DNA from: Serripes groenlandicus
Taxonomy: Eukaryota > Mollusca > Bivalvia > Cardiida > Cardiidae
Direction of reading: 5' to 3'
Length of the DNA stretch: 64,000 nucleotides
Assembly (NCBI GenBank): GCA_031761405.1
Contig: JASEVX010000345.1
Span: 106,001-170,000, forward strand
The notes under the pieces are model-generated. The model searched no databases. It worked only from the letters and a program-made list of their open reading frames with translations, and was not told the DNA's origin. Below are positions 20,347-31,694 of the stretch, in pieces. The position numbers and the translations under genes were made by a program. The stretch's first letter is position 1. Each line of letters starts with the position of its first letter.

Positions 20347-21335
20347 CAGTGAACTCGACAGTTCCGGGTCATCGACAATTCCGGGTCAAATTTAGAAACA
20401 AATGTTTAGTATTCGAGAATGATACAGTATTTTGACAATTTGATTATCAAGTCATATTTCCCATTAGCTTGGCTAGGTTCACTTCGATTTATAACGTTGT
20501 CATTTCAAGAACGGATGTCGTAATCTCGAAAAAAATGACTGCATTGATTCCTGCGAAAGCAAAATCTCAATATTTTTATTTACCTGTCACAGCGTAAATT
20601 GCTGATTGTAGCCATAATTTCAGTAATACAGTTATGTATTGCACATACATGTATAGGTTATTTACTACTGAACAAGATATATATCTTTTATTGACCTGTC
20701 AAAGGTGTTTATGCCAAACTAGCGGATAAATTTGACCTAGTTCACATACGACACTTTCGGGTCAGCCAAAAGGAATTTCTCAAAATTATCAATTTATTAG
20801 TAAAACTATTTTGGGAACTTTTTAAGAATAATTTAAAGCTGATGGTGATAAATCAATGTTAAAAATATGTTATTAAAATTTAAATTGTTTGTCAAATGAC
20901 TTATTAGTTGGTTTAAAAATTCATCAGTTTTTGTGCATGAAAGTGTGTACTGTAAATTTAGCCCAATCACTGTTCTGTTTTTCGCGGCAATAGGTTATTG
21001 CAAGTGACATATTTTACTTCTTTTTTTTTCATATTTTTTTAATAAAAATGTTAAATGAATATCTTGTTATTAAAAAACAACTGTTTGAGGTTATCAATAA
21101 ACATTTGTCACGTGACCCGGAAATGGCAAGTTTGACCCGAAACTGTCAAATATACAGCTTGCAATTGCAGACACTAAAGAAACATTTTAACAAATTTGTA
21201 TAATTGTTGAATTATATCATCGTGGGGAGGATGTATTTGTTTAACATTTTATGTAGTTTTGTTTCTCTCAACGTTCGTTTCAAAGAGACACGATTCGTTA
21301 ATTTGGTTACTGACCCGGAACTGTCGAGTTCACTG
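20347..21335. mobile_element. TA-target element with CAGTGAACTCGACAG ends
   Basis: Perfect inverted ends CAGTGAACTCGACAGTTCC (then GGGTCA) flanked by TA at 20345-20346 and 21336-21337, as for Tc1/mariner-type elements. 989 bp, no transposase. GACCCGGAA/GACCCGAAACTG words recur inside (near 21115 and 21138). It splits the LINE: its endonuclease N-terminus resumes at 21338. Confidence 0.9.
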
Positions 21336-21337
21336 TA

Positions 21338-21410
21338 ACTTACAAAATGTTAAAGTTAACAAAATGTAGTTGTATTTTAAGCTCATCCAGCTTATTTCGC
21401 AAAATATTTA
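21338..21410 (-). pseudogene. 5' remnant of the LINE endonuclease
   Basis: The minus strand reads ILRNKLDELKIQLHFVNF (21409 downward), the usual N-terminal stretch of LINE endonucleases before the pDIifitE motif, which lies on the other side of the inserted element (NPDIIFITEV, about 20334-20305). Confidence 0.65.
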
Positions 21411-21435
21411 ATTTGCAAACAGTTGGTATAATTAC

Positions 21436-21565
21436 CTGTATTTCCGAGATGATTGATCTGACCATGCGCTGATGCCGCCAAAACAATTTGCATTTCTCCT
21501 GGTTTTAGGCTCTCATTACGACCTTTTTTACAAGCGTTAAATTGTTGGGTACCAGGTTTAGAGGG
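21436..21565 (-). CDS. Most upstream WD40-gene exon found
   Basis: The minus strand is open from CCC at 21565 to a donor AATACAG/GTAATT (exon end 21436). It reads NACKKGRNESLKPG, then EMQIVLAASAHGQINHLGNT. The single leftover base matches the two-base entry of the exon at 13109, giving NT-V-SVTPIAW. If the protein starts here, the ATG is at 21493-21491 (purine at -3). If the gene is larger, the exon extends to a weak acceptor (TGTAG/) at 21566 and more exons lie upstream. The A..hg.I..l pattern is an opening WD40 strand. Confidence 0.65.
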
Positions 21566-21736
21566 CTACACCATGATTGATAATGTCAGAGGTTTGCGTG
21601 TATGACGTATACAACAAAATTAGTTTTCAACCACGGACATACAAATAAGCTAATGTTAAAGTGAGGACAAAAAAAATGACATGGCGTTCTCAAAAGGAGG
21701 GTGTCAGGTTTATGACATGTCCTTATATGACGTCTC

Positions 21737-22132
21737 TCTGTCTCTTCTATCTCTCTCTCTCTCTCTTTCTCTATATCCTTCTCTGTTTATGCACCCCTCT
21801 CTCCATCTTTCTGTATCTCTCTCTTGCATTCTCTCTCTCTCTCTCTTCTATCTCTCTCTCTTTCTCTATCGCCTTCTCTATTTATGCACCCCTCTCTTTA
21901 TATCTCTCTCTCGCAGTCTCTCTATCTCTTTGCCACTCTTCTTTATCCACCTTTTCTCTCTCTCTCTCTCTCTCTCTATCTCCCTCTCTATTTATCCATT
22001 TCTCTCTCTCTCTCCCCCTATCTATTTGTGTCGCTCACCCCTCTCTCTCTCTCTATCTATCTCAGTCTCTCTTTTGCTCTCTCTCTGTGTATATATATTT
22101 GTCTCGCTCTCGCCCTCTCCCTCTCTCTCTCT

Positions 22133-22179
<47 letters not shown>

Positions 22180-22206
22180 CCTTCTCTCTCCTCCCTCTCT
22201 CAGTTT
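21737..22206. repeat. (CT)n polypyrimidine tract
   Basis: About 470 bases of TCTCTCTC broken by TATC, CCCT and TTTATCCA. Three long plus-strand open frames in it are pure low complexity. It begins about 170 bases upstream of the WD40 exon at 21565, so on that gene's strand it is a (GA)n block. Confidence 0.95.
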
Positions 22207-22520
22207 GTCTGTGATAGTCAAAAGTGATCGTGACTAGCGTAATTCGTATATCGCAATTGTTCTAAATATTCAATTTGAGAAGCATACAAGTTGCCCGGGC
22301 AGAATGATGCGTCAATAATTGGTGCGAAAAGGTCTTGATACAGGCGTTACGAGAACAAACATCCATGATATAACTAAAATATCATTGAAAACGGCGTTAT
22401 ATGAGAATCAATCAACCGAGCATAATGTCGATGGCCGAATGTTATGTCGAATTTATTTTTCGCTACGATTTGTTTACCAACGTTTCGGGAATATAAATAT
22501 TTATCCTGGTCTTAAGAGAA

Positions 22521-23217
22521 AGAAGAGCTGTCCGTAAGACAGCGCGCCCGACTTGTGTTAGTGCTCGCCAATAAAAACAAAGCTTTTTGAAGTAAAAGGC
22601 TAAACAAAAATCTAAACAATCCTTGACAAAGTTCCATTCTCTTGTCTACAGATGTGGGTCATGATGGTAAACAAGTATTCAAAGTTTCACGACAATATCA
22701 CTAAGTGTTAAGCCAATTAATGGGTATTACCCAGAGTAAATGTATTTTCTAAGTCGAAAAAAGGTAATAATTCTGACAAAAATCTTCACTGATTTTTTTA
22801 ATCTTGTCTGATGATGTAGGTAATGATGGTTAATAGGAATTGAAGTTTAAAAGTTTGGAAAAAAAGGGGTGGTACGGAAAATTTAACAGCAAGTTCAATG
22901 TACTTCACAAGTCGATGGCCATTATTATTAGAAAAACGTTCAGAGAAGTATGTGCTCTTGTCTGTTGATGGATGTAATTATGGTAAATAAGTAGTGCTAG
23001 TGTGTAAGCTGTTGTCATTGTCATTGTCATATATCTCTAAAAAGTGGGAAGGTACAAAAACTTAACCAACATTCTAAGTAAAAGAAAAAGGGACATAATT
23101 CTTACAAAAACCTTTAAAAAAGTGTGGTGTTACAACAAACCTAACCAAGGTGTGACACCAACGCCGACGCCGAGGCAAGAAGGATAGCTAGGCTTTTCTT
23201 CGAAAAGATCGAGCTAA
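22521..23217 (+). mobile_element. GAGCTGTCC-family pearl/Helentron-like element
   Basis: 5' end AGAGCTGTCCGTAAGACAGC (hairpin CTGTC/GACAG) then GCGCCCGACT. Degenerate units of about 150 bp with CTTGTCTACAGATGTGGGTC-type words follow at 22650, 22800 and 22965. 3' end: ACGCCGACGCCGAGG then hairpin GGCTTTTCTTCGAAAAG and GATCGAGCTAAAAA. Confidence 0.75.
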
Positions 23218-23519
23218 AAAACGGCTCCACTTCTCCCCACTCCCAGTAAATTAAATCTAAACACGTCACTGTGGTTGAAAACAACCTTTGCAATATGAGA
23301 AGCAACTCCGTTGAATTATTTTTTATCAATGTTGAACAAATAACCTCTTCAGGATAACATGTGGTAATTTTGAAAGCAATTAGACGGACATTCATTGTTA
23401 AAATAAAAACCATTTTACAGTAATGAAACGAGCATAGTTTTGACTGTTTGATGCTCAATCAAAACTGCTTCTTATAGCTTGAGAGTATTATCTTTCAAAC
23501 GTTTAATATTTAATATATG
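23218..23519. other. No gene seen
   Basis: AT-rich; a 105-codon minus-strand frame overlaps it but has no domain and unlikely composition. Confidence 0.5.
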
Positions 23520-23700
23520 AGACGTTCCACGAGAAAACCAACATTGTGGACTCGGCGTAAAGTATCGACCCGGATCCGATCAGCCTAAGCATGACGCGCA
23601 GGCTAACCAAGACAGACACTTTTCCCCTCATGTGGATTTTTTCTGTTTAAGGAATCATTACTCTGTACCTCTATCCCCCTTTATTTATGAATATCAGATT
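23520..23700 (+). mobile_element. GAGCCGTCCC-type foldback MITE, left half
   Basis: GAGACGTTCCACGAGAAAAC, ACATTGTGGACTCGGCGTAA, AGTATCGACCCGGATC, then ACTTTTCCCCTCATGTGG and AATCATTACTCTGTACCTC. The right arm is missing. Confidence 0.8.
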
Positions 23701-23971
23701 AAGCGCCAATGTAAAAGAGATTTCATATGTTTGCCACTTAGTTATTTGATACCTTTAACGCTGGGGATACATTTTATTAAAATAATTGGCAATCTAAAGA
23801 GTACATCCGCAGAAATCCGTTTTCAGTATGGCACCAAATTTCAAATAGAGTCGTACAATAAACCATGGCATTAGCGCTAATAGTCAATAGTTTAGTTGTA
23901 TTGTGGTTGGGTGTCATTTCTTTTCCACGGCCTACCACTCTCTGGGCTTGTTTTTTTTTCTTTCCGTTTTT

Positions 23972-24025
23972 GTTTTTTTATTTATTTATTGGGGTTTTAC
24001 GCCACTTTCAACATTATTTCCAGGG
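23972..24025 (-). mobile_element. SINE 3' tail
   Basis: TTTATTTATTGGGGTTTTAC, GCCACTTTCAACATTATTTC is the complement of the GAAATATTGTTGAAAGCGG..TAAAAC tail at 24780. Confidence 0.65.
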
Positions 24026-24202
24026 ATAAAGACTAACATTTTGAGCTGGGTGGCCAACTGGACCACTTACTATAGAATAATGGTGGCCCAGAAAAAAAAT
24101 TGGTGGCCCAACCTTTTCAATAATACAATTACGCAAATTCATATATGATTTTTTTTTATTCATATTATATGTAGCCTACTACAACAAGCAAACATGTATT
24201 TT

Positions 24203-24495
24203 AATACCCCCCTTCGAAGAAGAGGGGGTATATAGGAGTATATGTGGTGGGCTGTCTGTCTGTTGATCGGAAGCCATATTTTGTCCGGCCTATTTCTTAC
24301 AAACCACCGAGTGGAATTCAATAAAATTTTACTTGAAGCTTCTATCCCAAGAGGAGATGTGCATATATCCTAAAGGGGTTACAATTGCATGTTATTTTAC
24401 AGAGATAGGGCCCTTTTACTTATTAAGTTTTGGTGTAGGTCAAGGTGCTGTTTAGGGGGTATTTATCATCTTCAGTGATAGTTCTAGTTTTATTT
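24203..24495 (-). mobile_element. TACCCCC-family pearl-like element
   Basis: Minus orientation. One end TTAATACCCCCCTTCG..AGAGGGGGTAT, the other GGTGCTGTTTAGGGGGTATT, then CATCTTCAGTGATAGTTCTA. Interior includes GCCATATTTTGTCCGGCCTA and CCACCGAGTGGAATTC. It matches 47238-47570 read in the opposite direction. Confidence 0.8.
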
Positions 24496-24689
24496 AAATT
24501 TATTCAATGCAAAACCAAATGAAGAAAAGTCATTCATGAAAACTGATGAACTATTGTTTTTAAATTGGAAACAGGAATCTAGAGTATCAATCTCAATTCC
24601 TGCTTGAAATCATTTTAAATTATGTTCCTGCTAGGATCGGATGTAATGTTGACATATAAATCGTACACTGCCCTGTTTCAGTGACTGAC

Positions 24690-24836
24690 CTAAATCGGTG
24701 ACCTTGTTATTTTTCATTTTCTAGCCTAGTACTGGTTTGTTTACCCAGGGATCATGAATAAGTGAACTGTCGCCGTGATATAACTGAAATATTGTTGAAA
24801 GCGGTGTAAAACCCTAATAAATAAATTAATTAAGTG
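24690..24836 (+). mobile_element. SINE body and tail
   Basis: TTTTCTAGCCTAGTACTGG, TTACCCAGGGATCATGAATA, CCGTGATATAACTGAAATAT and GCGGTGTAAAACCC, then a TAAATAAATTAA tail. It shares its body with 27727-27897 but lacks the tRNA head. Confidence 0.8.
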
Positions 24837-25743
24837 CAAGACATCCATTTCTTCTATCTCCGTTGTGAATACAACTTGGGAAACCCAAAATATACCATCG
24901 TATTTGCGATATGTAAATTAAAACTAATTTTAGAATTACGAAAGCCCAAATGTATACAGTAAACGTCATCAATATTGGGGCCGTTGAATATGCATGCCCA
25001 TGAGTCGATTGTAAACTTCCGCTAATATTGCAAAACTGAAAGTATATATATACTCCTAGACTGGCAACAGTCCTTATGGTTATTTTTCAATGTTACAATG
25101 GGGGAGAACTCTAATAGACAAAATATGCATTACTCTGATTATCGTCCTTAGGACTTGACCATAAGTCTATGTTTCAGACACCAGTTGAAATGCAGCATAT
25201 AATAATAAACATAGAGCCTTGTGCCAAGCTAATATACTCCCAGCCACTCGGTAAATTTCGAAAAATCATTGCAATAACAGCGATTTGTCAAAGAAACAAC
25301 CCTGTAAAAGATCGACAATTAGAAATGCGTTTTAATCGGCCCAAAATTTTCACTCGCAAAAATATGCTGGTTCCTGAAATCTCACCTTGCAATTTGAAAT
25401 TTGCACTCGCGAGTTTGCAAGCTTAAATTCGAACCCTGTAAAACAACCTTTTCTTTTTGGGTCCGCTAACCCAGTCGAGAAAACGCCGAATTGTAAGTTT
25501 TGTTAAATTTGACTGTGCACAGACATTTTGAAAAAGCTGACGTAATACTTATAAATAATCTGGTCTGTTTGGGATATTTTCCGTATCTATTTATAGCTTA
25601 CAGGTACCCAATTTCGTTTACGCTGTAGAATAAATCCGATAACCGTCGCTCATTTATCGCCTAGAGGGGTCCTAATATTGACAATTGTATTTGGAATCTC
25701 TCAATCTTCCATGTTTTGTTCGCCGATGAAACAAGTTAAACAA
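24837..25743. other. No gene or repeat recognised
   Basis: AT-rich unique-looking sequence. The 85-codon frame at 25169-25426 has no domain signature. Confidence 0.5.
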
Positions 25744-27502
25744 ACAAGAGGGCCATGATGGCCCTTGAATCGCTCACCTGATTTTTTATTTTTTTTCACT
25801 TTAGCTATATAAGCCTCGCCCCCTGGCAGCCATAGTTTCCGACCAATCAACTTGGCTTGAAGGAATCTGATAGAGGGTCACTCTAGGAACATTTCTACAA
25901 AATTATTTGAAAATCGGCCAGATACTTTTGGAGGAGAAGATTTTTTAAGTTTTCACTATAGCCATATAATGCAAAATAGCCCTGCCTACTGGCGGCCATT
26001 TTTTTTGACCAATCAACATGGCTTGAAGGAATCTGAAAGTGGGTCATCCAAGGAACATTTCTACAAAATTATTTGAAAATCGGGCCGACACTTTTGGAGA
26101 AGAAGATTTTTTAAGTCTGCACTATAGCCATATAAGGCAAAATAGCCCCCCCCCCCCCCCCCCCCCCTGGATGCCATGTTTTTCGAGCAATCAACATGGC
26201 TTCAAGGAATCTGATAGAGGGTCACCCAAGGAACATTTCTACAAAATCATTTGAAAATCAGCCTGACACTTTCGGAGGAGAAGATTTTTTAAGTTTTCAC
26301 TATAGCCATATAAGGCAAAATAGCCCCGCCCCCCTGGCGGCCGTGTTTTTTGACCAATCAACATGGCTTGAAGGAATCTGGTAGAGGGTCATCCAAGGAA
26401 CATTTCTACAAAATTATTTGAAAATCTGCCAACCAGTTTGGGAGAAGAAGAATTTTGAAGTTTTTTTCGTTTTGTTGCCATGGAAACCAGAATTCTCCAT
26501 GGATCCCAAAAAATTTGAAGAAATTCTGGTGAGGTCATTAAGAGGATGCTTTCTGTGAAGTTTCATCCCAATTGACCCACTGGTTACTGAGGAGAAGATG
26601 TTGAAGATTTTTTAAGTTTATACTTTGGCCATATAAGGCAAAATAGCCCCCGCCCCCTGGCGGCCATGTTTTTCGACCAATCAACATTGCTTGAAGGAAT
26701 CTGATAGAGGGTCACCCAAGGAACATTTCTACAAAATTATTTGAAAATCGGCCTGACACTTATGGAGGAGAAGATTTTTTAAGTCTTCATTATAGCCATA
26801 AAAGGCAAAATAGCCCCGCCCCCTGGCGGCCATGTTTTTTTACCAATCAACATGGCTTGAAGGAATCTGATAGAGGATGACCCAAGGAACATTTCTACAA
26901 AATTATTTGAAAATCGGCCTGACACTTTTGGAGGAGAAGATTTTTTAAGTTTGCACTATAGCCATATAAGGCAAAATAGCCCCGCCCCCCCTGGCGGCCA
27001 TGTTTTTTGACCAATCAACATGGCTTGAAGGAATCTGATAGAGGGTCACCCAAGGAACATTTCTACAAAATTATTTGAAAATCGGCCTTACACTTTCGGA
27101 GGAGAAGATTTTTTAAGTTTTCACTATAGCCATATAAGGCAAAATAGCCCCGCCCCCCCTGGCGGCCATGTTTTTCGACCAATCAACACGGCTTGAAGGA
27201 ATCTGATAGAGGGTCATCCAAGGAACATTTCTACAAAATTATTTGAAAATCTGCCAACCAATTCGGGAGAAGAAGAATTTTGAAGTTTTTTCGGTTTCGT
27301 TGCCATGGAAACCAGAATTTTGCATGGATCCCAAAAATTTGAAGGAATTCTGGTGAGGTCATTGAGAGGATGCTTTCTGTGAAGTTTCATCCAAATTGAC
27401 CCACTGGTTACTGAGGAGAAGAAGTTGACGCACGACGCACGACGGACGCCGGACAAAAGGCGATCACAATAACTCACCTTGAGCAAAGCTCAGGTGAGCT
27501 AA
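25744..27502 (+). mobile_element. GCTCACCTGA-family element, long form
   Basis: Intact 5' end (ACAAGAGGGCCATGATGG, CGCTCACCTGA) and 3' end (CTCACCTTGAGCAAAGCTCA, GAGCTAA at 27497-27502). About nine units of 160-170 bp, each with GGAACATTTCTACAAAATTA. The terminal module GTGAAGTTTCATCCCAATTG also occurs internally near 26555, so the element looks like two copies joined by recombination. A C20-like run lies at 26147-26167. Confidence 0.9.
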
Positions 27503-27726
27503 AAAGGGGCTATTTTGGATCTGGCAATTAGAAAAAAGACAATTTCTCTAACAGTTGATAAACTTCATCAGTTTTTGATGATTCCATCAACAACAAAAAT
27601 AACATGGGGTCTAGAGTATAGAAAATGCAATATTTAAGGTCGCCGGCTGGACGATGATTTTGAAATCGTAGGTGGTCCAGCCGAATATTTAGTCGCAATG
27701 GGCGACCGCTAATTTTACTCCCTGAT

Positions 27727-27897
27727 TTCAGTTATATCACGGCGAGATTTCACTTATTCATGATCCCTGGGTAAACGAACCAGTACTAGGCTAGAAAATG
27801 TGCCTTGCCCAAGGGCACTCCGCCATGACCGAGATGCCGTGACTGGGGATCGAACCCGGGACAATCCCCGACGCTAACCACTCGACCACAGCGTATT
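27727..27897 (-). mobile_element. tRNA-derived SINE, head and body
   Basis: Minus strand. Head GTGGTCGAGTGGTTAGCG with B box CGGGTTCGATCCCC, body GGGCAAGGCACATTTTCTAG, TTACCCAGGGATCATGAATA, CCGTGATATAACTGAAA. A Ser/Leu-type tRNA ancestor is suggested by TGGTCGAGTGGTTA. The 3' tail is missing. Confidence 0.8.
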
Positions 27898-28009
27898 ATA
27901 TTTTCCGTTTAGTGATTAATGTTTTGTTTGTTTTCTGTTATTGTTGCTTATGGGGGGAGGGGGCGGGGTTCTTGCACGAACATAGAAAACAAATACAGCA
28001 GACAAATAT

Positions 28010-28110
28010 GAAAAAAAAGATTGAATTGCTTTTCATGAGCAATCTATCCTTTTGTCACAATATTTTCAAAAGGCGGATGCTTTTGATGTGTCAAAATACG
28101 ACTGTTTATT
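28010..28110 (+). mobile_element. P1-type MITE, partial
   Basis: GAATTGCTTTTCATGAGCAA, CCTTTTGTCACAATATTTTC, AAAGGCGGATGC: centre and start of the right arm. Confidence 0.55.
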
Positions 28111-28334
28111 GAAAGGTTAAAATGACTTATAGACCCATTGAGGCGGGTATTATTTATATCAATAGTTGTATTTATGAGGTGATGATGTATAAACACGGCA
28201 ATGAAAGGCACTATACTAAAATGGCTTACGTTCATTACTTACTTAGTGTTTGTCATTATGAAAATCCACGTCCTCATTAGTCATATTAATCTTAAATTAT
28301 GACCGGGCGGCAAAATACATTATATCAGTTTAGG

Positions 28335-28366
28335 CAGGGACGTAGTTTAAAATATCTACGTCCCTG
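28335..28366. mobile_element. 32-bp micro-element: paired inverted ends with target duplication
   Basis: CAGGGACGTAG, ten bases, then CTACGTCCCTG, flanked on both sides by GTTTAGG (28328-28334 and 28367-28373). Eleven-base perfect inverted ends and a 7-bp direct duplication: what remains when a CAGGG-ended transposon loses its interior. Confidence 0.75.
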
Positions 28367-28407
28367 GTTTAGGACAACACTGCTATACACAGATCAAAAT
28401 ATGTAAA

Positions 28408-29289
28408 CAGGGCCTCCCCTGGCTATTTATTTTCTTTCGCCAACACTTTCGCCAAATTGAAAAAAAAGGAGCCAAAATAAAATAGTTGGAGCCAAAATTG
28501 ACCAACTTTGAAGGCCAATTAAACATCAACAAATAAAGGGTATAAAAAACACTGTAAAACGAAATGTATTGTTTTTTCTCTCTTTTATTTCATTCATGTC
28601 TTTAGCAATAGCACATGTATTATTTATGAAATAACATAAGATGTATGAAAAGCACATATTTTTCATTTCTGTTCCATTTAAAACATGATTATATTTACAT
28701 ACAGTATATATATACAAGAACATCAGTCTCAAACCAGAATTCTGGGAGTCTTTAAACCAGCCCAAACCTTAAAGTCATCCTTAAAATCAAAATGTTCAAC
28801 ACTGGGGCCATCAATTGAAATCCGCATCAAATGTTTGGTCATACACGCTCCTGATTACGGACCAAACACGGTGTTCAAATTAAAATGTACGTCCAATCAG
28901 AAACATCAAAGTACAAACAAACAAACTGTTAACGATCGTCCCTCTTTAGTCGGTAATAACAACATCGATCAATCGTTCATAACACTAATTTGTCCGATAT
29001 ATTGATAAAACGTGTGAAAAACAACAGTCGCTTGGCCTTCACATTGTCAAATATCAAGACTGGTTACCTTTTAAAGTTACCGTTAGTCGCATACACAGAG
29101 ATACGAAAGTCAATAGAATGCTTGTATCATTGAAAATATACGCCGCTTAGAGCATTTATAAAACAAAATGGCGGCTCAATTTGCCGAGATTTTGCTTTCG
29201 CAAGCTGTTTCGCAAATTCTTTTTTTCTTGCGCAACTTTTATTATTTCTTCGCAATTGGCGACTTTGGCGACCGACAGCGGAGGCCCTG
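28408..29289. mobile_element. CAGGGCCTCC-ended element with 6-bp duplication
   Basis: Inverted ends CAGGGCCTCC / GGAGGCCCTG, and further in TTTCGCCAA..TTTCGCCAAATTG opposite CAATTGGCGACTTTGGCG. Flanked by exact TGTAAA (28402-28407 and 29290-29295). 882 bp, no transposase. The ends are hAT-like, but hAT duplications are usually 8 bp. Confidence 0.8.
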
Positions 29290-29311
29290 TGTAAAGGACT
29301 CTTTGTAAAAC

Positions 29312-29519
29312 ATCAATAACACCAGAGATCTAGATAAGGAGCGTTTCGCTTGTTCTAAAATCCTTATTTTATCTGCTTACCCTATGTTGTAGGTACTCAA
29401 AAGAATCGTTATAATGAGACGATTCTTTTGAGTACTTACAACATAGGGTTTGGTTGGATAATAAGAGAGATATTGCGGGGGAAAATACCTGTAAACCCCT
29501 CCTTATCTGGACCTCTGAA
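29312..29519. mobile_element. GATAAGGAG foldback element
   Basis: AGAGATCTAGATAAGGAGCG ... CTCCTTATCTGGACCTCTGA, with a central hairpin ACCCTATGTTGTAGGTACTC ... GAGTACTTACAACATAGGGT. Confidence 0.8.
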
Positions 29520-30155
29520 TAAGAAGTACACACAAAACAAGACATGAGCTGGCGTTCGATTACTTGGTGATAAACAGTATGCTCATAACACGTTATGGTT
29601 TAGTTTAATAAGCTTATAGCGCAAAAAAGCTTTCAACCAGAAATCGCGTCGTTTGTGTGAAAAATCTTAAAGGCAGAAGCCGCTCATCAGGGGTTTTAAA
29701 CCCGGAACCTTTGGCACGAAAGGCCGACGCTCTTCCTCTACACTACTGTATTTCCACATGGTATGAGCTGATGAACAGTATGTTCGAATCTTTTGAGATT
29801 CATGCATGCTCAGAAAATGACGGGGTTAAAACGTTCTTTTGTAACAAGAATTGTGTTGAATCACGGGCGTCCTAATTCGCATTTGAGAACATTTCGAAGG
29901 CTTGGCGTGAAACGGTTGTAACTAAAATGCTATTTTTTTACCAAGGTTAATCACCTCGCCATGAAGTCTTTATTCATTTTTCTTGGTATACAATGGAAAT
30001 TTAGGTGCCATTGCTCAGTAATTTGCATTGTTTACAAAGGAGTCAAAATTGCCCCTAAACCAGGGTTTTCAAAATAGGTTTTAGTTAAACCGTTTCACAC
30101 CAAGCCCTCGATTTGAAAACAAAATCCATACAAACTATATGATTCAAATACAATA
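29520..30155. other. No gene recognised
   Basis: Mixed-composition sequence. GTGTGAAACGG-type words at 29909 and the reverse AACCGTTTCACACC at 30090 form an imperfect inverted pair, so part of it may be another worn foldback element. Confidence 0.4.
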
Positions 30156-31177
30156 ACAAGAGGCCCATGAGGGCCTATGCTCTACTGGTATGGTTCTTTG
30201 GTCATTTTCAATCCAGAGCATGTATGTATGGTGAAGATCGGATAGTAAATGGAGGCTCTTTTGTGTTCACAAGCTGTATTATAGCAATTTTTACAATTTC
30301 ATGGGCCATAATCCAGTCTTGCATGGGCAGATCTAGCTGGTTTTCAAAAGGAACCAAGCTCTCATCAATATTTAACTACTATCTAAGTTTGGTGAAGATC
30401 AGATAGTAAATGGAGCCTCTATTGTGTTCACATGCTCAATTATAGCAATTTGGACAATTTCAAGGGCCATAATCCAGTCTTGCATGGGCGGATCTAGCTG
30501 GTTTACGAAAGGAACCGAGCTCTCATGGATATCTTACTACTGTATAAGTTTGGTTGAGATACAATCAAAAGTGAAGACTGTATCGTGTTAACAAGCTCTT
30601 TTATAGCAATTTTGACCATTTCAAGGGCCATAATCCAGTCATGCATGGGCGGATCTGGCTGGTTTTCGAAAGGAACCGAGCTCTCATGCATATCTAACTA
30701 CTGTATAAGTTTGGTTGAAATACAATCAAACGTGAAGACTGTATCGTGTTAACAAGCTCTTTTATAGCAATTTTGACCATTTCAAGGGCCATAATCCAGT
30801 CATGCATGGGCGGATCTGGCTGGTTTTCAAAAGGAACCGAGCTCTCATGGATATCTTACTACTGTATAAGTTTGGTTGAAATACAATCAAACGTGAAGAC
30901 TGTATCGTGTTAACAAGCTCTTTTATAACAATTTTGACCATTTCAAGGGCCATAATCCAGTCATGCAGGCGGATCTGGCTGGTTTTCGAAAGGAACCGAG
31001 CTCTCATGGATATCTAACTACTGTATAAGTTTTGTTGAGATACAATCAAAAGTGAAGACTGTATCGTGTTAACAAGAAATTGTTTACGGACGCACGCACG
31101 CGCGCACGCACGCACGCACGGACGACGGACAAATCGCCACGACATAAGCCCTTCTGGCCTTTGGCCAGTAGAGCTAA
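30156..31177 (+). mobile_element. GCTCTACTGG-family pearl/Helentron-like element
   Basis: 5' ACAAGAGGCCCATGAGGG then GCTCTACTGG; five units of about 160 bp (TTATAGCAATTTTGACCATT); then AAGAAATTGTTTACGGACG, a (GCAC) simple repeat (31090-31120), and 3' GGCCTTTGGCCAGTAGAGC with TAAAAA. 5' CTCTACTGG and 3' CCAGTAGAG are exact inverted copies. Confidence 0.9.
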
Positions 31178-31694
31178 AAACAAGAGAAAGTTGATGCAAC
31201 GCATCAATGTCGCCGGATATCCATAGTGCAGTTATGCATAACACTAACATTATAGTAGTTGAATAAACAGTTATCAACTGAGGGGCATATTATAAGATTT
31301 GTGAATTCCACATACACTTTTCAAGATGTTTGTCAGAATATTTGAATTTTATTATTTTTCATTAAAACCACAAAACAGACAATTTAGAATTTGCATGCAA
31401 TAGCACGTCATTTTACCCTTCCTCTTTAAAGTCAAAAGTGGACACCTTTGCAGCAATCTACTTTTAAAACAATGAGATAAGGGTTAAATCGCTGAAGACA
31501 TGAGCTTTCTCTTTTTCTCAAAATGATATTAGCTTGGCATCCTAATTATATCATACTTTAACAGGGTTTTCCCTAAGCTTTTAAACTTAAGGGTCATTGT
31601 GACCCCCTTGTCATCAAAGTTGAGGGTCATCTTATAAATGTTGGGGGTCAAAATTAGAACTCTATTATCAAGTGATTGATATAAAAAACATTAA

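Noticed and set aside
21661..22237. Three long Ser/Leu-rich plus-strand open frames
   Set aside because: They are alternate readings of the (CT)n tract.
27840..27897. Possible minus-strand tRNA-Ser/Leu gene
   Set aside because: Continuous with a SINE body shared with 24690-24836.
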